In this document: piece after piece, positions 17,798 through 26,428 of the stretch
Numbering within the stretch: position 1 is the first letter of the stretch
How the letters are laid out: every line of letters begins with the position of its first letter
Source: Microvirga sp. 3-52
GTDB taxonomy: Bacteria; Pseudomonadota; Alphaproteobacteria; Rhizobiales; Beijerinckiaceae
Direction: 5' to 3'
DNA length: 64,000 nucleotides
Assembly: GCF_018383585.1 (NCBI RefSeq)
Contig: NZ_JAHAMK010000013.1
Location: forward strand, 46,363 to 110,362
Notes under the pieces: generated by a model
Database searches by the model: none
What the model was told of the DNA's origin: nothing
Seen by the model: only the letters and a program-made list of their open reading frames with translations
Position numbers and translations under genes: made by a program

Positions 17798-18874
17798 ATG
17801 TCTCTCACGTCGATCTCCAAGCGTATTCTCGTTACCGGCGGCGCGGGCTTTATTGGCTCGGCCGTCGTGCGCCACCTGATTGGCGCGACAGAGCACCAAG
17901 TGCTCGTAGTGGACAAACTCACCTATGCTGGCAATCTAGACTCGCTCCAGCCCATTGCGAGCAACTCTCGCTATGGTTTCGTCCATGCGGATATCCTGGA
18001 TGGCTCAAAAATGCGGGAGGTGATTTCGTCCTACCGCCCAAACATTATCATGCATTTGGCGGCCGAGAGCCACGTCGATCGCTCCATCGACGGGCCGGGT
18101 GAATTCATCCAAACCAATGTGGTCGGCACCTATACCCTGCTGCAAGCGGCGCTCGCGTATTGGCAGACCCTGTCGGGGGCGGAGAAGGGTACCTTCCGGT
18201 TCCATCACATCTCCACCGATGAGGTGTTCGGCTCGCTGGGAGACGAAGGCTATTTCACCGAGAGCACGGCTTATGATCCGCGCTCGCCTTACTCTGCTTC
18301 CAAGGCTGCTTCCGATCACTTGGTGCGTGCTTGGCACCATACCTTCGGCCTTCCAACAGTCGTGAGCAACTGCTCCAATAATTATGGCCCGTATCATTTT
18401 CCTGAGAAACTGATGCCGCTGGTCATCATCAATGCGCTGGAGGGCAAGCCTCTGCCGGTTTATGGTGACGGGTCGAACGTGCGGGATTGGCTCTACGTAG
18501 AGGATCATGCCCGGGCATTGGCTCTAATTGCTCTGAATGGCCAAGTGGGTGAGAGCTACAATGTCGGTGGGCATAACGAGAAGACCAACCTGGAAGTTGT
18601 CCGGGCTATCTGCTCGATCCTTGATGAGATTGCGCCGGATGTGCGAATTGGCCCGCGCCAAACCCTGATCACCTTCGTGCGCGACCGTCCTGGACACGAC
18701 AAGCGCTATGCCATTGATCCAAGCAAAATCAGTCAGGATCTCGGCTGGGTGCCGCAGGAAACCTTCGAGACTGGAGTGGCCAAGACGGTGCTCTGGTATC
18801 TGGAGAACCGGCCTTGGTGGGAGCGGATCCGTTCAGGAGTGTACCGCGGTGAGAGGCTGGGAGTGGGCGCTTGA
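17798..18874 (+). CDS. rfbB: dTDP-glucose 4,6-dehydratase
   Basis: A 358-residue extended short-chain dehydrogenase (RmlB). The NAD motif [12 protein letters not shown] is near residue 9, and the substrate/catalytic strands include [14 protein letters not shown]. The YxxxK pair (Tyr165 and Lys169) is in [28 protein letters not shown] and YVEDHARAL are further RmlB signatures. It removes water from dTDP-glucose to give dTDP-4-keto-6-deoxyglucose. It lies 20 bp after rfbC; its 3' end meets an upstream-extended frame of rfbA, and the three are surely co-transcribed. Confidence 0.95.
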   Translation: MSLTSISKRILVTGGAGFIGSAVVRHLIGATEHQVLVVDKLTYAGNLDSLQPIASNSRYGFVHADILDGSKMREVISSYRPNIIMHLAAESHVDRSIDGPGEFIQTNVVGTYTLLQAALAYWQTLSGAEKGTFRFHHISTDEVFGSLGDEGYFTESTAYDPRSPYSASKAASDHLVRAWHHTFGLPTVVSNCSNNYGPYHFPEKLMPLVIINALEGKPLPVYGDGSNVRDWLYVEDHARALALIALNGQVGESYNVGGHNEKTNLEVVRAICSILDEIAPDVRIGPRQTLITFVRDRPGHDKRYAIDPSKISQDLGWVPQETFETGVAKTVLWYLENRPWWERIRSGVYRGERLGVGA

Positions 18875-18921
18875 TGCGTCAGGCCCCAGCAGCAAGAGAG
18901 CAAGACCTACAGGAGAGCATA

Positions 18922-19803
18922 ATGGATCGAAAGGGGATTATCCTGGCAGGAGGATCGGGCACACGCCTGCATCCACTGACGCTGTCAACATCGAAGCAGC
19001 TCCTGCCGATCTATGACAAGCCTATGATCTACTATCCGCTGACCTCGCTTATGCTGGCAGGGATCAGAGACATCCTGATCATCACGACGCCTGAAGACCA
19101 GGCCTCGTTCAAGAAGCTTCTGGGGACAGGCAAACAGTGGGGCATTCGGCTAGAATATGCGATTCAACCGAGCCCCGACGGTCTAGCACAGGCCTTCATC
19201 ATCGGCGAGGATTTCGTCCGCGGCTATCCGTCCTGTCTCGTTCTAGGCGATAATCTCATTTACGGCCATGGCTTGACCGAAGTGCTGCAGCAGGCGCATC
19301 AGCGCCGTGAGGGCGCCACCGTCTTTGGCTACCGGGTCGAGGATCCAGAACGCTACGGCATTGTGGCTTTCGACGGCGGTGGCCGTGCCACCTCCATTGA
19401 GGAAAAGCCGGCAGTTCCCCGATCCCACTGGGCGGTGATCGGCCTGTACTTCTATGATGAGCAGGTGATCGACATCGCTAAGAGCCTTAAACCCTCCGCG
19501 CGCGGCGAGCTGGAAATCACCGATCTCAACAATGTGTACCTTCGTCAGGACAGCCTCTATGTAGAGCGCCTCGGGCGTGGGTACACTTGGCTGGATGCCG
19601 GCACGCACGAGTCTCTTCTGGAGGCTGGGGAGTTTGTTCGTGTTCTGCAATCCCGGCAGGGCCAGCTAATTGCATCCCCAGAAGAGATTGCCTTTAGGCA
19701 GCGCTGGATTGATCGCGGGAGTTTCGAAGTAGCGGCGAACAAGCTCGTCAAAACGAAGTATGGGCGTTCGCTCCTAGCACAGCTACAGTCGCACGAGCTG
19801 TAA
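18922..19803 (+). CDS. rfbA: Glucose-1-phosphate thymidylyltransferase
   Basis: A 293-residue RmlA, the first enzyme of dTDP-rhamnose synthesis (glucose 1-phosphate + dTTP). The nucleotide-binding signature [16 protein letters not shown] is at residues 5-20, with [16 protein letters not shown] next. LGDNLIYG and [18 protein letters not shown] follow. ATG 18922 was chosen because an AGGAG ribosome-binding site lies 6 bp upstream; a longer frame begins inside rfbB. Downstream are a coiled-coil microgene and a glycosyltransferase instead of rfbD. Confidence 0.95.
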   Translation: MDRKGIILAGGSGTRLHPLTLSTSKQLLPIYDKPMIYYPLTSLMLAGIRDILIITTPEDQASFKKLLGTGKQWGIRLEYAIQPSPDGLAQAFIIGEDFVRGYPSCLVLGDNLIYGHGLTEVLQQAHQRREGATVFGYRVEDPERYGIVAFDGGGRATSIEEKPAVPRSHWAVIGLYFYDEQVIDIAKSLKPSARGELEITDLNNVYLRQDSLYVERLGRGYTWLDAGTHESLLEAGEFVRVLQSRQGQLIASPEEIAFRQRWIDRGSFEVAANKLVKTKYGRSLLAQLQSHEL

Positions 19804-19836
19804 TTAGCCTGTCGACTTTGCTGCCATGAGACTGAC

Positions 19837-20154
19837 GTGAACGAGAATGGACCCGGATCAATGGAAGATCTCAAAGATCGCCTTGCACGGTCGCAAGCGA
19901 GGGCTAACCTTGTGACTGCAGTACTATCCGACAACATGGCCGAGTTTGAGCGGTTTCGTGCTTCCATCGCTCAGCAGGAGAGCGTGTTCTCAGAAGCTCG
20001 ATTCCGGATTGAAGAACTTGAGAGAGCTTTGGAGAGTTCGAGGTCTGCTTACGATGCAGTTATGACATCAACGAGTTGGAGAATTACTGCACCATTTCGC
20101 CGAGCATCGGTTATATTGCGAGGTAAATTGACTTTGCGTCGGCGAAGTGAGTGA
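19837..20154 (+). CDS. Small coiled-coil protein with glycosyltransferase-associated SWR motif
   Basis: A 105-residue protein whose middle is heptad-like (EAREFRIEELERALESSR-type helix). It ends in TSTSWRITAPFRRASVI. The pattern S-x-SWR-x-T-x-PxR is common in coiled-coil regions next to or fused with polysaccharide glycosyltransferases. Its stop overlaps the start of the GT2 gene by 8 bp, so the two are likely translated together as a split version of a normally fused protein (inference). The start could also be the internal ATG at 19861. No enzymatic domain. Confidence 0.6.
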   Translation: MNENGPGSMEDLKDRLARSQARANLVTAVLSDNMAEFERFRASIAQQESVFSEARFRIEELERALESSRSAYDAVMTSTSWRITAPFRRASVILRGKLTLRRRSE

Positions 20155-21352
20155 ACACATGCGTGATCATAATCGCTCAGATCTAAATATAGATGTTTCT
20201 ATTATTATCGTTAACTGGAATAAATCCGAACTTACGCTAACTTGTTTAAGAAGCATTGCTGAAAACACATTCGGAGTGACGTACGAAGTTATCGTCATTG
20301 ATAATGGGAGCGATGCAGATCAGATATCCTCTCTTCGACAAGTATGTGCGACTTATCAAGCTCACTTGATAGAGTTGAAGCAGAACCTGTTCTTTGGGGA
20401 GGCTAATAATATTGGCGCGGAGTTCGCTCGCGGCGCGACATTGCTCCTGTTGAATAATGATGTGATTGTTCCGGCTGGGTATATTCTGCCCCTTCTGGAC
20501 ACACTGAACAATGCGTATTGCGCTGGTGCAGTTGGTCCCAAGTTCATCTATCCTGATGGGCGACTGCAGGAAGCTGGCGCTTATATCCGCCCTGATGGGT
20601 GGTCAATCCAACACGGAAAGGCCGATGCGTCAGCTCATGTAATCTCCATGAATGGCCCGCACATTGTAGACTACTGTTCAGCTGCATGCCTCTTGATCCG
20701 TCGCGATGTTTTCCTGCGTGCTGGTGGGTTCGATCCCCTATTTGACCCTGCGTATTTCGAAGATGCTGACCTGATGTTCAGGCTTCGCTCAGGAGGCCTT
20801 TTTACATATCTTTGCACTGACGTGACCGTGGTCCATTATGAGAATGCCACATCGAGTGAGGTGTGGGATCGCCGACGACTTGATGAGGTCACGATCGAGA
20901 ACCATCGGCGGTTCATGGAACGGTGGGGAGCTTACATTAGCCAGCGCCTCTTCGCTGATGTCGAGATGCCCAGTTTCGGAGAGATCCTTTGGACGCCAGA
21001 AGAGGAAGATCCCGATCTGCCTGTTGTGAGAATCCACGGGCCTGGACAGGTGCGTCAATCGCGAGAATGGACAGACATTATTGTGCTTGCCAGCAAATTA
21101 GCCGCAGGGCATCACATTATCTTAGTCGCTGATGAAGCTTGCAGTCGGTGCCGGGTATTCACGCTCGCATGCAGAGCGGGTGTAAAGCTCCGAAGCTTCT
21201 CGATTGCCCGAGCATCTGCCGTCGAAACGCACTCGGAGGATTCGATCATTTCCTTGCGAGTTGGTGTTCAGAAGACGGTCGAACTCGTGTCTGCATCGGG
21301 ACCTCGTCTCGATCACATTAGAAATGCGCTCCAGGCAATGGACTTGTTATAG
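20147..21352 (+). CDS. GT2 family glycosyltransferase
   Basis: A 401-residue cytoplasmic glycosyltransferase. The GT-A fold opens with VSIIIVNWNKSELTLTCLRS near residue 17. VIVIDNGSDA follows, then the DxD-like LLLLNNDVIVPAG near 103. GAVGPKFIYPDGRLQEAG and FDPAYFEDADLMFRLR are typical of the rhamnosyltransferase-like (WbbL/GT2) subgroup. The C-terminal 130 residues are not recognisable. Base composition is noticeably lower in GC than the rfb genes. It is the last intact gene before the IS island. Confidence 0.88.
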   Translation: MSEHMRDHNRSDLNIDVSIIIVNWNKSELTLTCLRSIAENTFGVTYEVIVIDNGSDADQISSLRQVCATYQAHLIELKQNLFFGEANNIGAEFARGATLLLLNNDVIVPAGYILPLLDTLNNAYCAGAVGPKFIYPDGRLQEAGAYIRPDGWSIQHGKADASAHVISMNGPHIVDYCSAACLLIRRDVFLRAGGFDPLFDPAYFEDADLMFRLRSGGLFTYLCTDVTVVHYENATSSEVWDRRRLDEVTIENHRRFMERWGAYISQRLFADVEMPSFGEILWTPEEEDPDLPVVRIHGPGQVRQSREWTDIIVLASKLAAGHHIILVADEACSRCRVFTLACRAGVKLRSFSIARASAVETHSEDSIISLRVGVQKTVELVSASGPRLDHIRNALQAMDLL

Positions 21353-21430
21353 CTCAATCCTCTACGATGGTCCGTTCGGCCTTGCTTCGGGAGACTGGAG
21401 AGCACTTCTTATCATTTAGGGATTACTCCA

Positions 21431-21563
21431 TGCCCCAACAGCACCGACAATATACGCGGGAATTCTGGGATGCGTCGGTCCGGCTAGCCAAGACGAGTGG
21501 TCGGACGGCGAAACTGCTCTCCACTAATCCGAAGCAGGTCCTCTACCGCCTGGTGTCATACTA
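21431..21563 (+). pseudogene. IS3-type OrfA remnant
   Basis: Starting at ATG 21431, about 28 residues read MPQQHRQYTREFWDASVRLA then KTSGRTAK. This resembles the N-terminal helix-turn-helix of IS3-family OrfA proteins. The similarity then stops and the frame closes at 21563, directly at the border of the next element. It is a truncated relic with no function expected. Confidence 0.55.
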
Positions 21564-21969
21564 GAGGCTGGTGAGCAATCCACGACCGCACCGGAGCCGA
21601 ACTCCTGCTGGAAGGGTTGCAGCATCTGTTTCCGGCATTGAGTTGATGTGGGCCGACACGGCTTATCTAGGGCTGAAGGACTGGTTGCGCAGAGCGCTTG
21701 GATGGAAGCTGTCCATTCCGCGGCATTGGTGGAGCGGCGGAACCTGGATGCGGATTGACGCAGAGCCGCCGACGCGCCCGAGCGGCTTTCAAGTCCTCGC
21801 ACGCCGATGGGTGGTGGAGCGGACCATCGGTTGGCTAACCACCAACCGACGGCTGGCCAAGAATTATGGGCGGCTCGTCGAAACCGGCGAGATGCTGCTC
21901 TATCTCGCTATGAGCCGCATCCTGCTGCGCCGTCTCACGCGAAAAGAAAGATAATTGCTCACCAGCCTC
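21564..21969 (+). mobile_element. Miniature IS5-family (IS427-like) element with perfect inverted repeats
   Basis: A 406-bp element whose ends are a perfect inverted repeat: TAGAGGCTGGTGAGCAAT at 21562-21579 matches the complement of 21954-21971. The outer TA on each side may be the target duplication, as in IS427-type IS5 elements. Inside is only the 3' part of a transposase. It is therefore a non-autonomous deletion derivative, mobilisable only by a full-length relative elsewhere in the genome (inference). Confidence 0.8.
21571..21954 (+). pseudogene. IS5-family transposase, C-terminal fragment
   Basis: A 127-codon frame beginning at a GTG within the left inverted repeat. It has no normal N-terminus. 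The C-terminal half reads FQVLARRWVVERTIGWLT and NRRLAKNYGRLVETGEMLLY. This is the last catalytic block (R-W-V-V-E-R-T, with the DDE glutamate) of IS5/IS427 transposases. The first two catalytic aspartates are largely gone, except a possible WADTAYLG segment. Not functional by itself. Confidence 0.75.
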
Positions 21970-21972
21970 TAA

Positions 21973-23388
21973 CACTACAGTTGCACCTTTCCTTTGCGAT
22001 GAGAGGCCTGCGCCATCGCCTGATGCGCGCGGCGCCACGCGGACCAGGCGATCACGAGGGCAAAATCGATCTGGTGTTGCTGGAGGCGTGTGGCCACGCG
22101 GCGGATTTCCTGGACAGACCAGCGTACCAGCGCTGCAGCTTGGCTTCGTCGTTTCTTTTTTGGGGTGACGTGAGCGTGTTGGCGCGCTCGCGCACCACCG
22201 CCATCATGGCACACGCCAGCATCACCAGTGACACATGCCGGTGCCAGCCCTGCCACGAGCGGGTTTCGTTATGCGTCAGGCTCAACTCCGTTTTGGCGGT
22301 CTCAAACGCGTCCTCAATCGCCCAGCGTTGGCCCTCCACCCGCACCAGGATCTCGATCGGCGTGCCGGCCGGACACCAGGTCGAGAAGAACGCCAGGTCC
22401 TGATCACTGAGGCTGCGTCGGATCAGCAGGCCACGGGTCCACAGGCCGGTGAGATCCTCGTTGTACTCCTCCGCCTCAAGATCAGCGAGTTCGAGATAAG
22501 CCCAGTCGTACAGGCGTGCTCCCTTAGTGCCGTCGCCCGCCGACAGGCGCGTCCAAGCCTCGGGCGCAAGAGCCTGCGCAATCTTCTCGGCCGTGCCGGC
22601 CACTGCGGGTTTGTCGATCCAGGACGAGAACTGATCGGTGGCATGGGCGCTCAGCACATAGCACTTGCCGGCCCGGCGCAGCTGCATCTCCACTTTACCG
22701 ATACCATAGACCGTGTCGGTGGCCACCCAGTCGAACGGCACACCGGCGGCAATCGCGCGCTCGATCATCTGTGCGGCGATCTGCGGCTTGGTGACGAAGT
22801 GGAGGTTGTCGGGCACATGAGCGGCGGTCCGACGCTCCGGCTTGTTCGTCCAGTCCTGCGGCAGATACAGCTGGCGATCGATGAAGGCGCAGCCCTTGTC
22901 CGAGACATAAGCGGCAAACACGCCAACCTGGCAGCTGGTAATCTTGCCCGCTGATCCGGTGTACTGCCGACCGACGCCACACGAGTGCTGACCCTGCCTG
23001 AGAAAGCCGGTCTCGTCGATCACCAGCACGGCCCCGGGCGCGGCGGGCGTCTCAAGAGCATAGTCGCGCACCATGTCCCGCAGAGCATCCGCGTCCCATT
23101 GGCTGCGCCCGAGCACCGCCTGCTGACGCCAGGGGCCCGAGTCGCCTGCGGTTTCCGCCCGTATCCAGCCGGTCTTGCGCCGCTCCGGCCCCAACAATCC
23201 GTCGAGGAAAGCAGCCGCTGAGGCGCCGACACCCGGGTGAGCAAACAAGGATTGGAGATCCGCTTTGACCTGACGCAACTCCACACACCAGAGCTCGAGC
23301 ATCTGCTCGATGGGCACACCCGTCATGGCAGCCTCCTGGGTCAGATCAGCAGATTATGAGCCCATCTTCAGAAGGTGCAACTGTAGTG
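21973..23388 (-). mobile_element. IS701-family insertion sequence, complete
   Basis: Ends are the 17-bp perfect inverted repeat CACTACAGTTGCACCTT (21973-21989 and complement 23372-23388). Both flanks carry CTAA (21969-21972 and 23389-23392), a 4-bp duplication matching the known YTAR target of IS701. The element is 1416 bp with one full transposase gene. The target lies at the very right end of the IS5-type miniature element, showing that IS701 arrived later. Matching ends and duplication suggest a recent insertion. Confidence 0.92.
22052..23326 (-). CDS. IS701 family transposase
   Basis: A 424-residue DDE transposase of normal IS701 length. VLVIDETGFLRQGQHSCGVG carries the first catalytic Asp (near residue 103), followed by GRQYTGSAGKITSCQVGVFA. 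The second Asp is in FDWVATDTVYG, and the Glu in RVEGQRWAIEDAFETAK-type sequence. No frameshift or stop interrupts it, so it could be active. Transcription runs opposite to the polysaccharide genes. It catalyses cut-and-paste movement of the element at 21973-23388. Confidence 0.93.
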   Translation of the reverse strand: MTGVPIEQMLELWCVELRQVKADLQSLFAHPGVGASAAAFLDGLLGPERRKTGWIRAETAGDSGPWRQQAVLGRSQWDADALRDMVRDYALETPAAPGAVLVIDETGFLRQGQHSCGVGRQYTGSAGKITSCQVGVFAAYVSDKGCAFIDRQLYLPQDWTNKPERRTAAHVPDNLHFVTKPQIAAQMIERAIAAGVPFDWVATDTVYGIGKVEMQLRRAGKCYVLSAHATDQFSSWIDKPAVAGTAEKIAQALAPEAWTRLSAGDGTKGARLYDWAYLELADLEAEEYNEDLTGLWTRGLLIRRSLSDQDLAFFSTWCPAGTPIEILVRVEGQRWAIEDAFETAKTELSLTHNETRSWQGWHRHVSLVMLACAMMAVVRERANTLTSPQKRNDEAKLQRWYAGLSRKSAAWPHASSNTRSILPS

Positions 23389-23443
23389 CTAATAGCGTGA
23401 CCCGCGCACGCATGCCGGATACCCGGTTGCGTACTGGGCACAT

Positions 23444-23689
23444 ATGACCCGTCGATCGATCTTTGTGTTATTGGTTTCTGTCGGATACATTGCTGCTATG
23501 CGGGGACCGGCGGTGATAACGCTACTGCCATTCCTGATCGCAGCAGCTACGCTGGCTGTTGCCTCAGCTCAGATTAATTTTATCCGAACGGCTTTGCCAG
23601 AACTCGTGCTGCTTGCGCTATTGGTAGCGCTGGGAGCCGAACTGGTGCTGCGAGGTGGGCCAATCCTGATGCGCCGCATCGGCGATTAA
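23444..23689 (+). CDS. Small hypothetical membrane protein
   Basis: An 81-residue hydrophobic protein with two or three membrane-spanning stretches (SIFVLLVSVGYIAAM, VITLLPFLIAAATLAVASA and LVLLALLVALGAELVL). No family was recognised. A good terminator hairpin 29 bp downstream (23718-23739) supports it being a real transcribed gene. It lies just beyond the IS701 insertion and might be the remaining part of an older operon. Function unknown. Confidence 0.5.
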   Translation: MTRRSIFVLLVSVGYIAAMRGPAVITLLPFLIAAATLAVASAQINFIRTALPELVLLALLVALGAELVLRGGPILMRRIGD

Positions 23690-23717
23690 CTCGCAGGCTG
23701 TCAGATTCCTTTAAGTG

Positions 23718-23739
23718 AGCCGCCTCCGAGCGGCTTTTT
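23718..23739 (+). terminator. Rho-independent terminator
   Basis: AGCCGC and GCGGCT form a 6-bp stem around a CTCCGA loop, followed on the plus strand by TTTTT (23735-23739). It follows the small membrane-protein gene ending at 23689. Confidence 0.75.
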
Positions 23740-23886
23740 CCACCCACTTATGCCCGAAATTGATGCCGTCACTCTGCGGTGTGTAGCGGAGGCTTGATAA
23801 TGAAGTTTAGAGTGCCGGACGAGAAGTCGGATCCAATGAGTTTTGCATCTCAGCAATCCTGGAGCCATCTCGAAGCCGCCAGTGGT

Positions 23887-23914
23887 GCGTCCACTTCAAG
23901 GTCCGACGCTCTAG
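23887..23914. repeat. Dispersed intergenic repeat, copy 1
   Basis: 28 bp, partner of the copy at 59466-59493 (24 of 28 identical), both between genes. The flanking 10-12 bp are also similar (GCCAGTGG against GCCACTGG), so the shared unit may be about 40 bp. Confidence 0.5.
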
Positions 23915-23923
23915 TTTGGTGTC

Positions 23924-25279
23924 TTATGGAATCGAGAGGCGTCCCAGCTGATCAGGATAACGCTCCTCTATAAGCGTTCGAGCGCCCTCGGCTCCCATAT
24001 CAGCCCCGATGAAGTCCACTCTAGGATGATAAATCCACAAGGACGCTTGCTCGAGGGCGATTGTGCCATCTGCTCGTGTCCGAGTGGCCGTGGCTGCAAG
24101 CTGGGTCCTCACGGCTAGCGTAGAGACTCCCGGAATGCTCGTGATCGAAGCGCCCGATACCCAGCTCTGTGCCAATGCCCTCGCATTTACGACCGCCCCA
24201 ATCAGGAAACAAGCCACCGCAGTGCGGGCCAGCGGAGCCGGAAGTGTAGGCAAGTACCGTTGGATTGAGACCAGCACATAAGCGAAAGCAACGAGAGCGG
24301 GCACGTAGTAACGGGGGAAACCATCTCCGGACCAGCCACTGATAGCGAACCCGAATGTAATTGCGGTTGCGCCTATAGACACGAGGATGATTTCTGGACG
24401 ATCTTTGAGGATAGCGCGGCGGTTCCATCCGACAGCGGCCAGGGCGACTGCCATGAGGAGCCATACCGGCCATACGAACACGAACTGTGCCCATACCGCA
24501 CTCAACCGGCTAGAAGGGGTGGAATAGACACGCCCCATGGTTGTGTAACCCATGGCATAGTCTGCCGGTGAGACTAGGATTGCGGTCAAGATTCCCACTG
24601 CGAGTCCGGTACTGAATAGAGCGATCTGTCGACGGAAAGGTGACTTAAACATCCACTGCAGTGACAAAGTTGTTAGGGCGGCAGCGCCGAATGCCAGTGA
24701 GAGTTCGTGCCTTCCCATGGCGATCAAGAACCCGGCGAGGACTAATGCAACCTTTGAGGGTGTTCGTGAGCTACCCAGGAGCAGTAGGCAACTGAGACCC
24801 ACAAGGGCGACGCCGGTGCTGCCGTCAATCTGAGGCTGGATCGAAGCGCCGAGCGCAAGTGGGGTGCCAAGGGCGAATACAGTAATAGCGACGCCGAGCC
24901 ATGATCTCGCGGCCAGCCACAGAAGCCCAGCGGTACCAACTAGAAAGAAAGCAAAATAGGATAGCCGCGCAGCGATTGTCTTCTGTTGAGGATCCGCCAT
25001 TGGCACGCCAAGAGCCCGCAATGGCGCTCCGGCTGTCTTCTCGATCAGAAGGTAGGGAGTAATGTTGCGCTGGAAAGGGTAATAGACTGGCTCCTCCCCA
25101 ATGCTGCCGATAAGCATCTGAGGCATCCCGTCTGGCGTGACTTGCGACGCCGGAACAGCACTTAGAACGAGAGCTGCAAAGGAGCCCTCCTCACCGATCA
25201 GAATCTGGTTGAGGAAAGGAGCCCGCGAGAGAAGCAGGGCAGCTAGCAGGATGAAAAAGATCATAAGTCGGTCGCGCAT
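23924..25279 (-). CDS. Polytopic membrane protein, unknown (polysaccharide-locus, GT39-like topology)
   Basis: A 451-residue integral membrane protein with about ten hydrophobic segments, for example RLMIFFILLAALLLS at the start. The periplasmic loop after the first helix contains LIGEEGSFAALVLS, an acidic position similar to that of lipid-linked-sugar glycosyltransferases (GT-C). The C-terminal soluble tail is about 80 residues. No confident family was recognised. ATG 25279 is preferred; a TTG at 25327 would add 16 residues. The decayed IS481 element begins 69 bp upstream, so its original promoter may have been displaced. A role in polymer assembly or sugar transfer is inferred from location only. 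Confidence 0.7.
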   Translation of the reverse strand: MRDRLMIFFILLAALLLSRAPFLNQILIGEEGSFAALVLSAVPASQVTPDGMPQMLIGSIGEEPVYYPFQRNITPYLLIEKTAGAPLRALGVPMADPQQKTIAARLSYFAFFLVGTAGLLWLAARSWLGVAITVFALGTPLALGASIQPQIDGSTGVALVGLSCLLLLGSSRTPSKVALVLAGFLIAMGRHELSLAFGAAALTTLSLQWMFKSPFRRQIALFSTGLAVGILTAILVSPADYAMGYTTMGRVYSTPSSRLSAVWAQFVFVWPVWLLMAVALAAVGWNRRAILKDRPEIILVSIGATAITFGFAISGWSGDGFPRYYVPALVAFAYVLVSIQRYLPTLPAPLARTAVACFLIGAVVNARALAQSWVSGASITSIPGVSTLAVRTQLAATATRTRADGTIALEQASLWIYHPRVDFIGADMGAEGARTLIEERYPDQLGRLSIP

Positions 25280-25347
25280 ACCGGCCCATACCACAGGCCG
25301 ACGGGCTGCGAGAAGTCTGGCCTGCAATCTTGTTCAACAACGTGTCA

Positions 25348-26323
25348 CTAGGTCTGAGATCTGAGGACGTAGTTGATCCCGTCTGAGGGCGTGAAGGTGG
25401 TCGTTGCGACACGACCCCTGATGAATCTGAGGAATGAACAACCCGCACCAGAATGCACGCACGACTTTCTTGGGTCGAGCGGAAATGATCCGCCGCCTGT
25501 TTGGGGGCGGTCAGCCGCTTTGGCATCAGCGAGCGCACCGCCCGCAAGTGGCTGGCCCGCTACTGAGCGGAAAGGCCTAGCGGATTGGCCAACCGCCCGT
25601 CCTGCCTCAAGACCGTTGCCAATCGCACGGCCGAATACTAGATCAGCCTGATCGAGACGCTGCGACGGGAGTACCGGCTCACAGCAAATGAGATCGCCAG
25701 CAACCTGAAGCTGGCCCGCTCTACCGTGGCGGCCTGTCTCACCTGGCGCGGCTAGGGTCGCCTGACGGCCTTGGAGCCACAGGAACCACCGGGCAGCTAT
25801 CAGCGCCAGCATCCTAGCGAGTTGATCCACCTGGATATCAAGAAACTGGCCCGCTTCGAGGGTATAGGCCATCGCATCACAGGTGACCAGCGCAACCCTA
25901 GCACGTGCGCTGGCCACGATTGCTTTCATGTGGCCATCGATGATGCCACTCGGCTGGCCTATGTCGAAGTTTTGCCAGGCGAGACCCCCGCAGAGCGCGC
26001 GGGAGCCAGATTTTGCGGGTGATTACGGACAGTGGATCAGGTTACGTGGCGCGGCTGTTCCGAAAAGCACTGCGGATGCTCAAGACCCGGCACATCCGCA
26101 CGAGGCCTTACACGCCTAAGACCATGGCAAGGCCGAGCGCTCCATCCAGATGCTCCTGCGGGAATAGGCCTACGCGATCCCGTTCAGTTCATCTCAGGCC
26201 AGAGCTGCCGATCTTGCCGCGGTGGCTGACTTAGTACAGTCAGCAGCGCCCGCACGGTAGTCTCGGACGACGAATACCAGCTCAGGCCGTCGCCGGAGCA
26301 ACGTGATCAGAACTCACACCTAG
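25348..26323 (+). mobile_element. Degenerate IS481-family element
   Basis: The ends CTAGGTCTGAGATCTGA (25348-25364) and the complement of 26307-26323 agree at 15 of 17 positions. Each begins with CTAG, the known target core of IS481-type elements. The 976-bp interior carries a broken transposase. The element sits between a membrane-protein gene and a pseudogene. Confidence 0.75.
25434..26240 (+). pseudogene. IS481 family transposase, frameshifted and with stops
   Basis: The frame begins at ATG 25434 (MNNPHQNARTTFLGRAEMIR), shifts near 25500, and continues FGISERTARKWLARY followed by a TGA. Further stops lie near 25640 and 25755. The block LIHLDIKKLARFEGIGHR carries the first catalytic Asp, FHVAIDDATRLAYVEVLPGE the next region, and VITDSGSGYVA with HIRTRPYTPKT the second Asp. 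All are typical of IS481 integrase cores. Several stops and frameshifts make it non-functional. Confidence 0.85.
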
Positions 26324-26428
26324 CCGCCTCCGGGTGGCTTGTTCACATCACGAGATTGCGAGTAAGGACACGCACGGCACGCCCGCGCCCGAGTCCGGGA
26401 CGTGGACAGACTTCGGCCACGTCTCGGG

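Noticed and set aside
23779..23973. 64-codon ORF after the terminator at 23718-23739
   Set aside because: It contains the dispersed intergenic repeat and overlaps the 3' end of the minus-strand membrane-protein gene; no motif.
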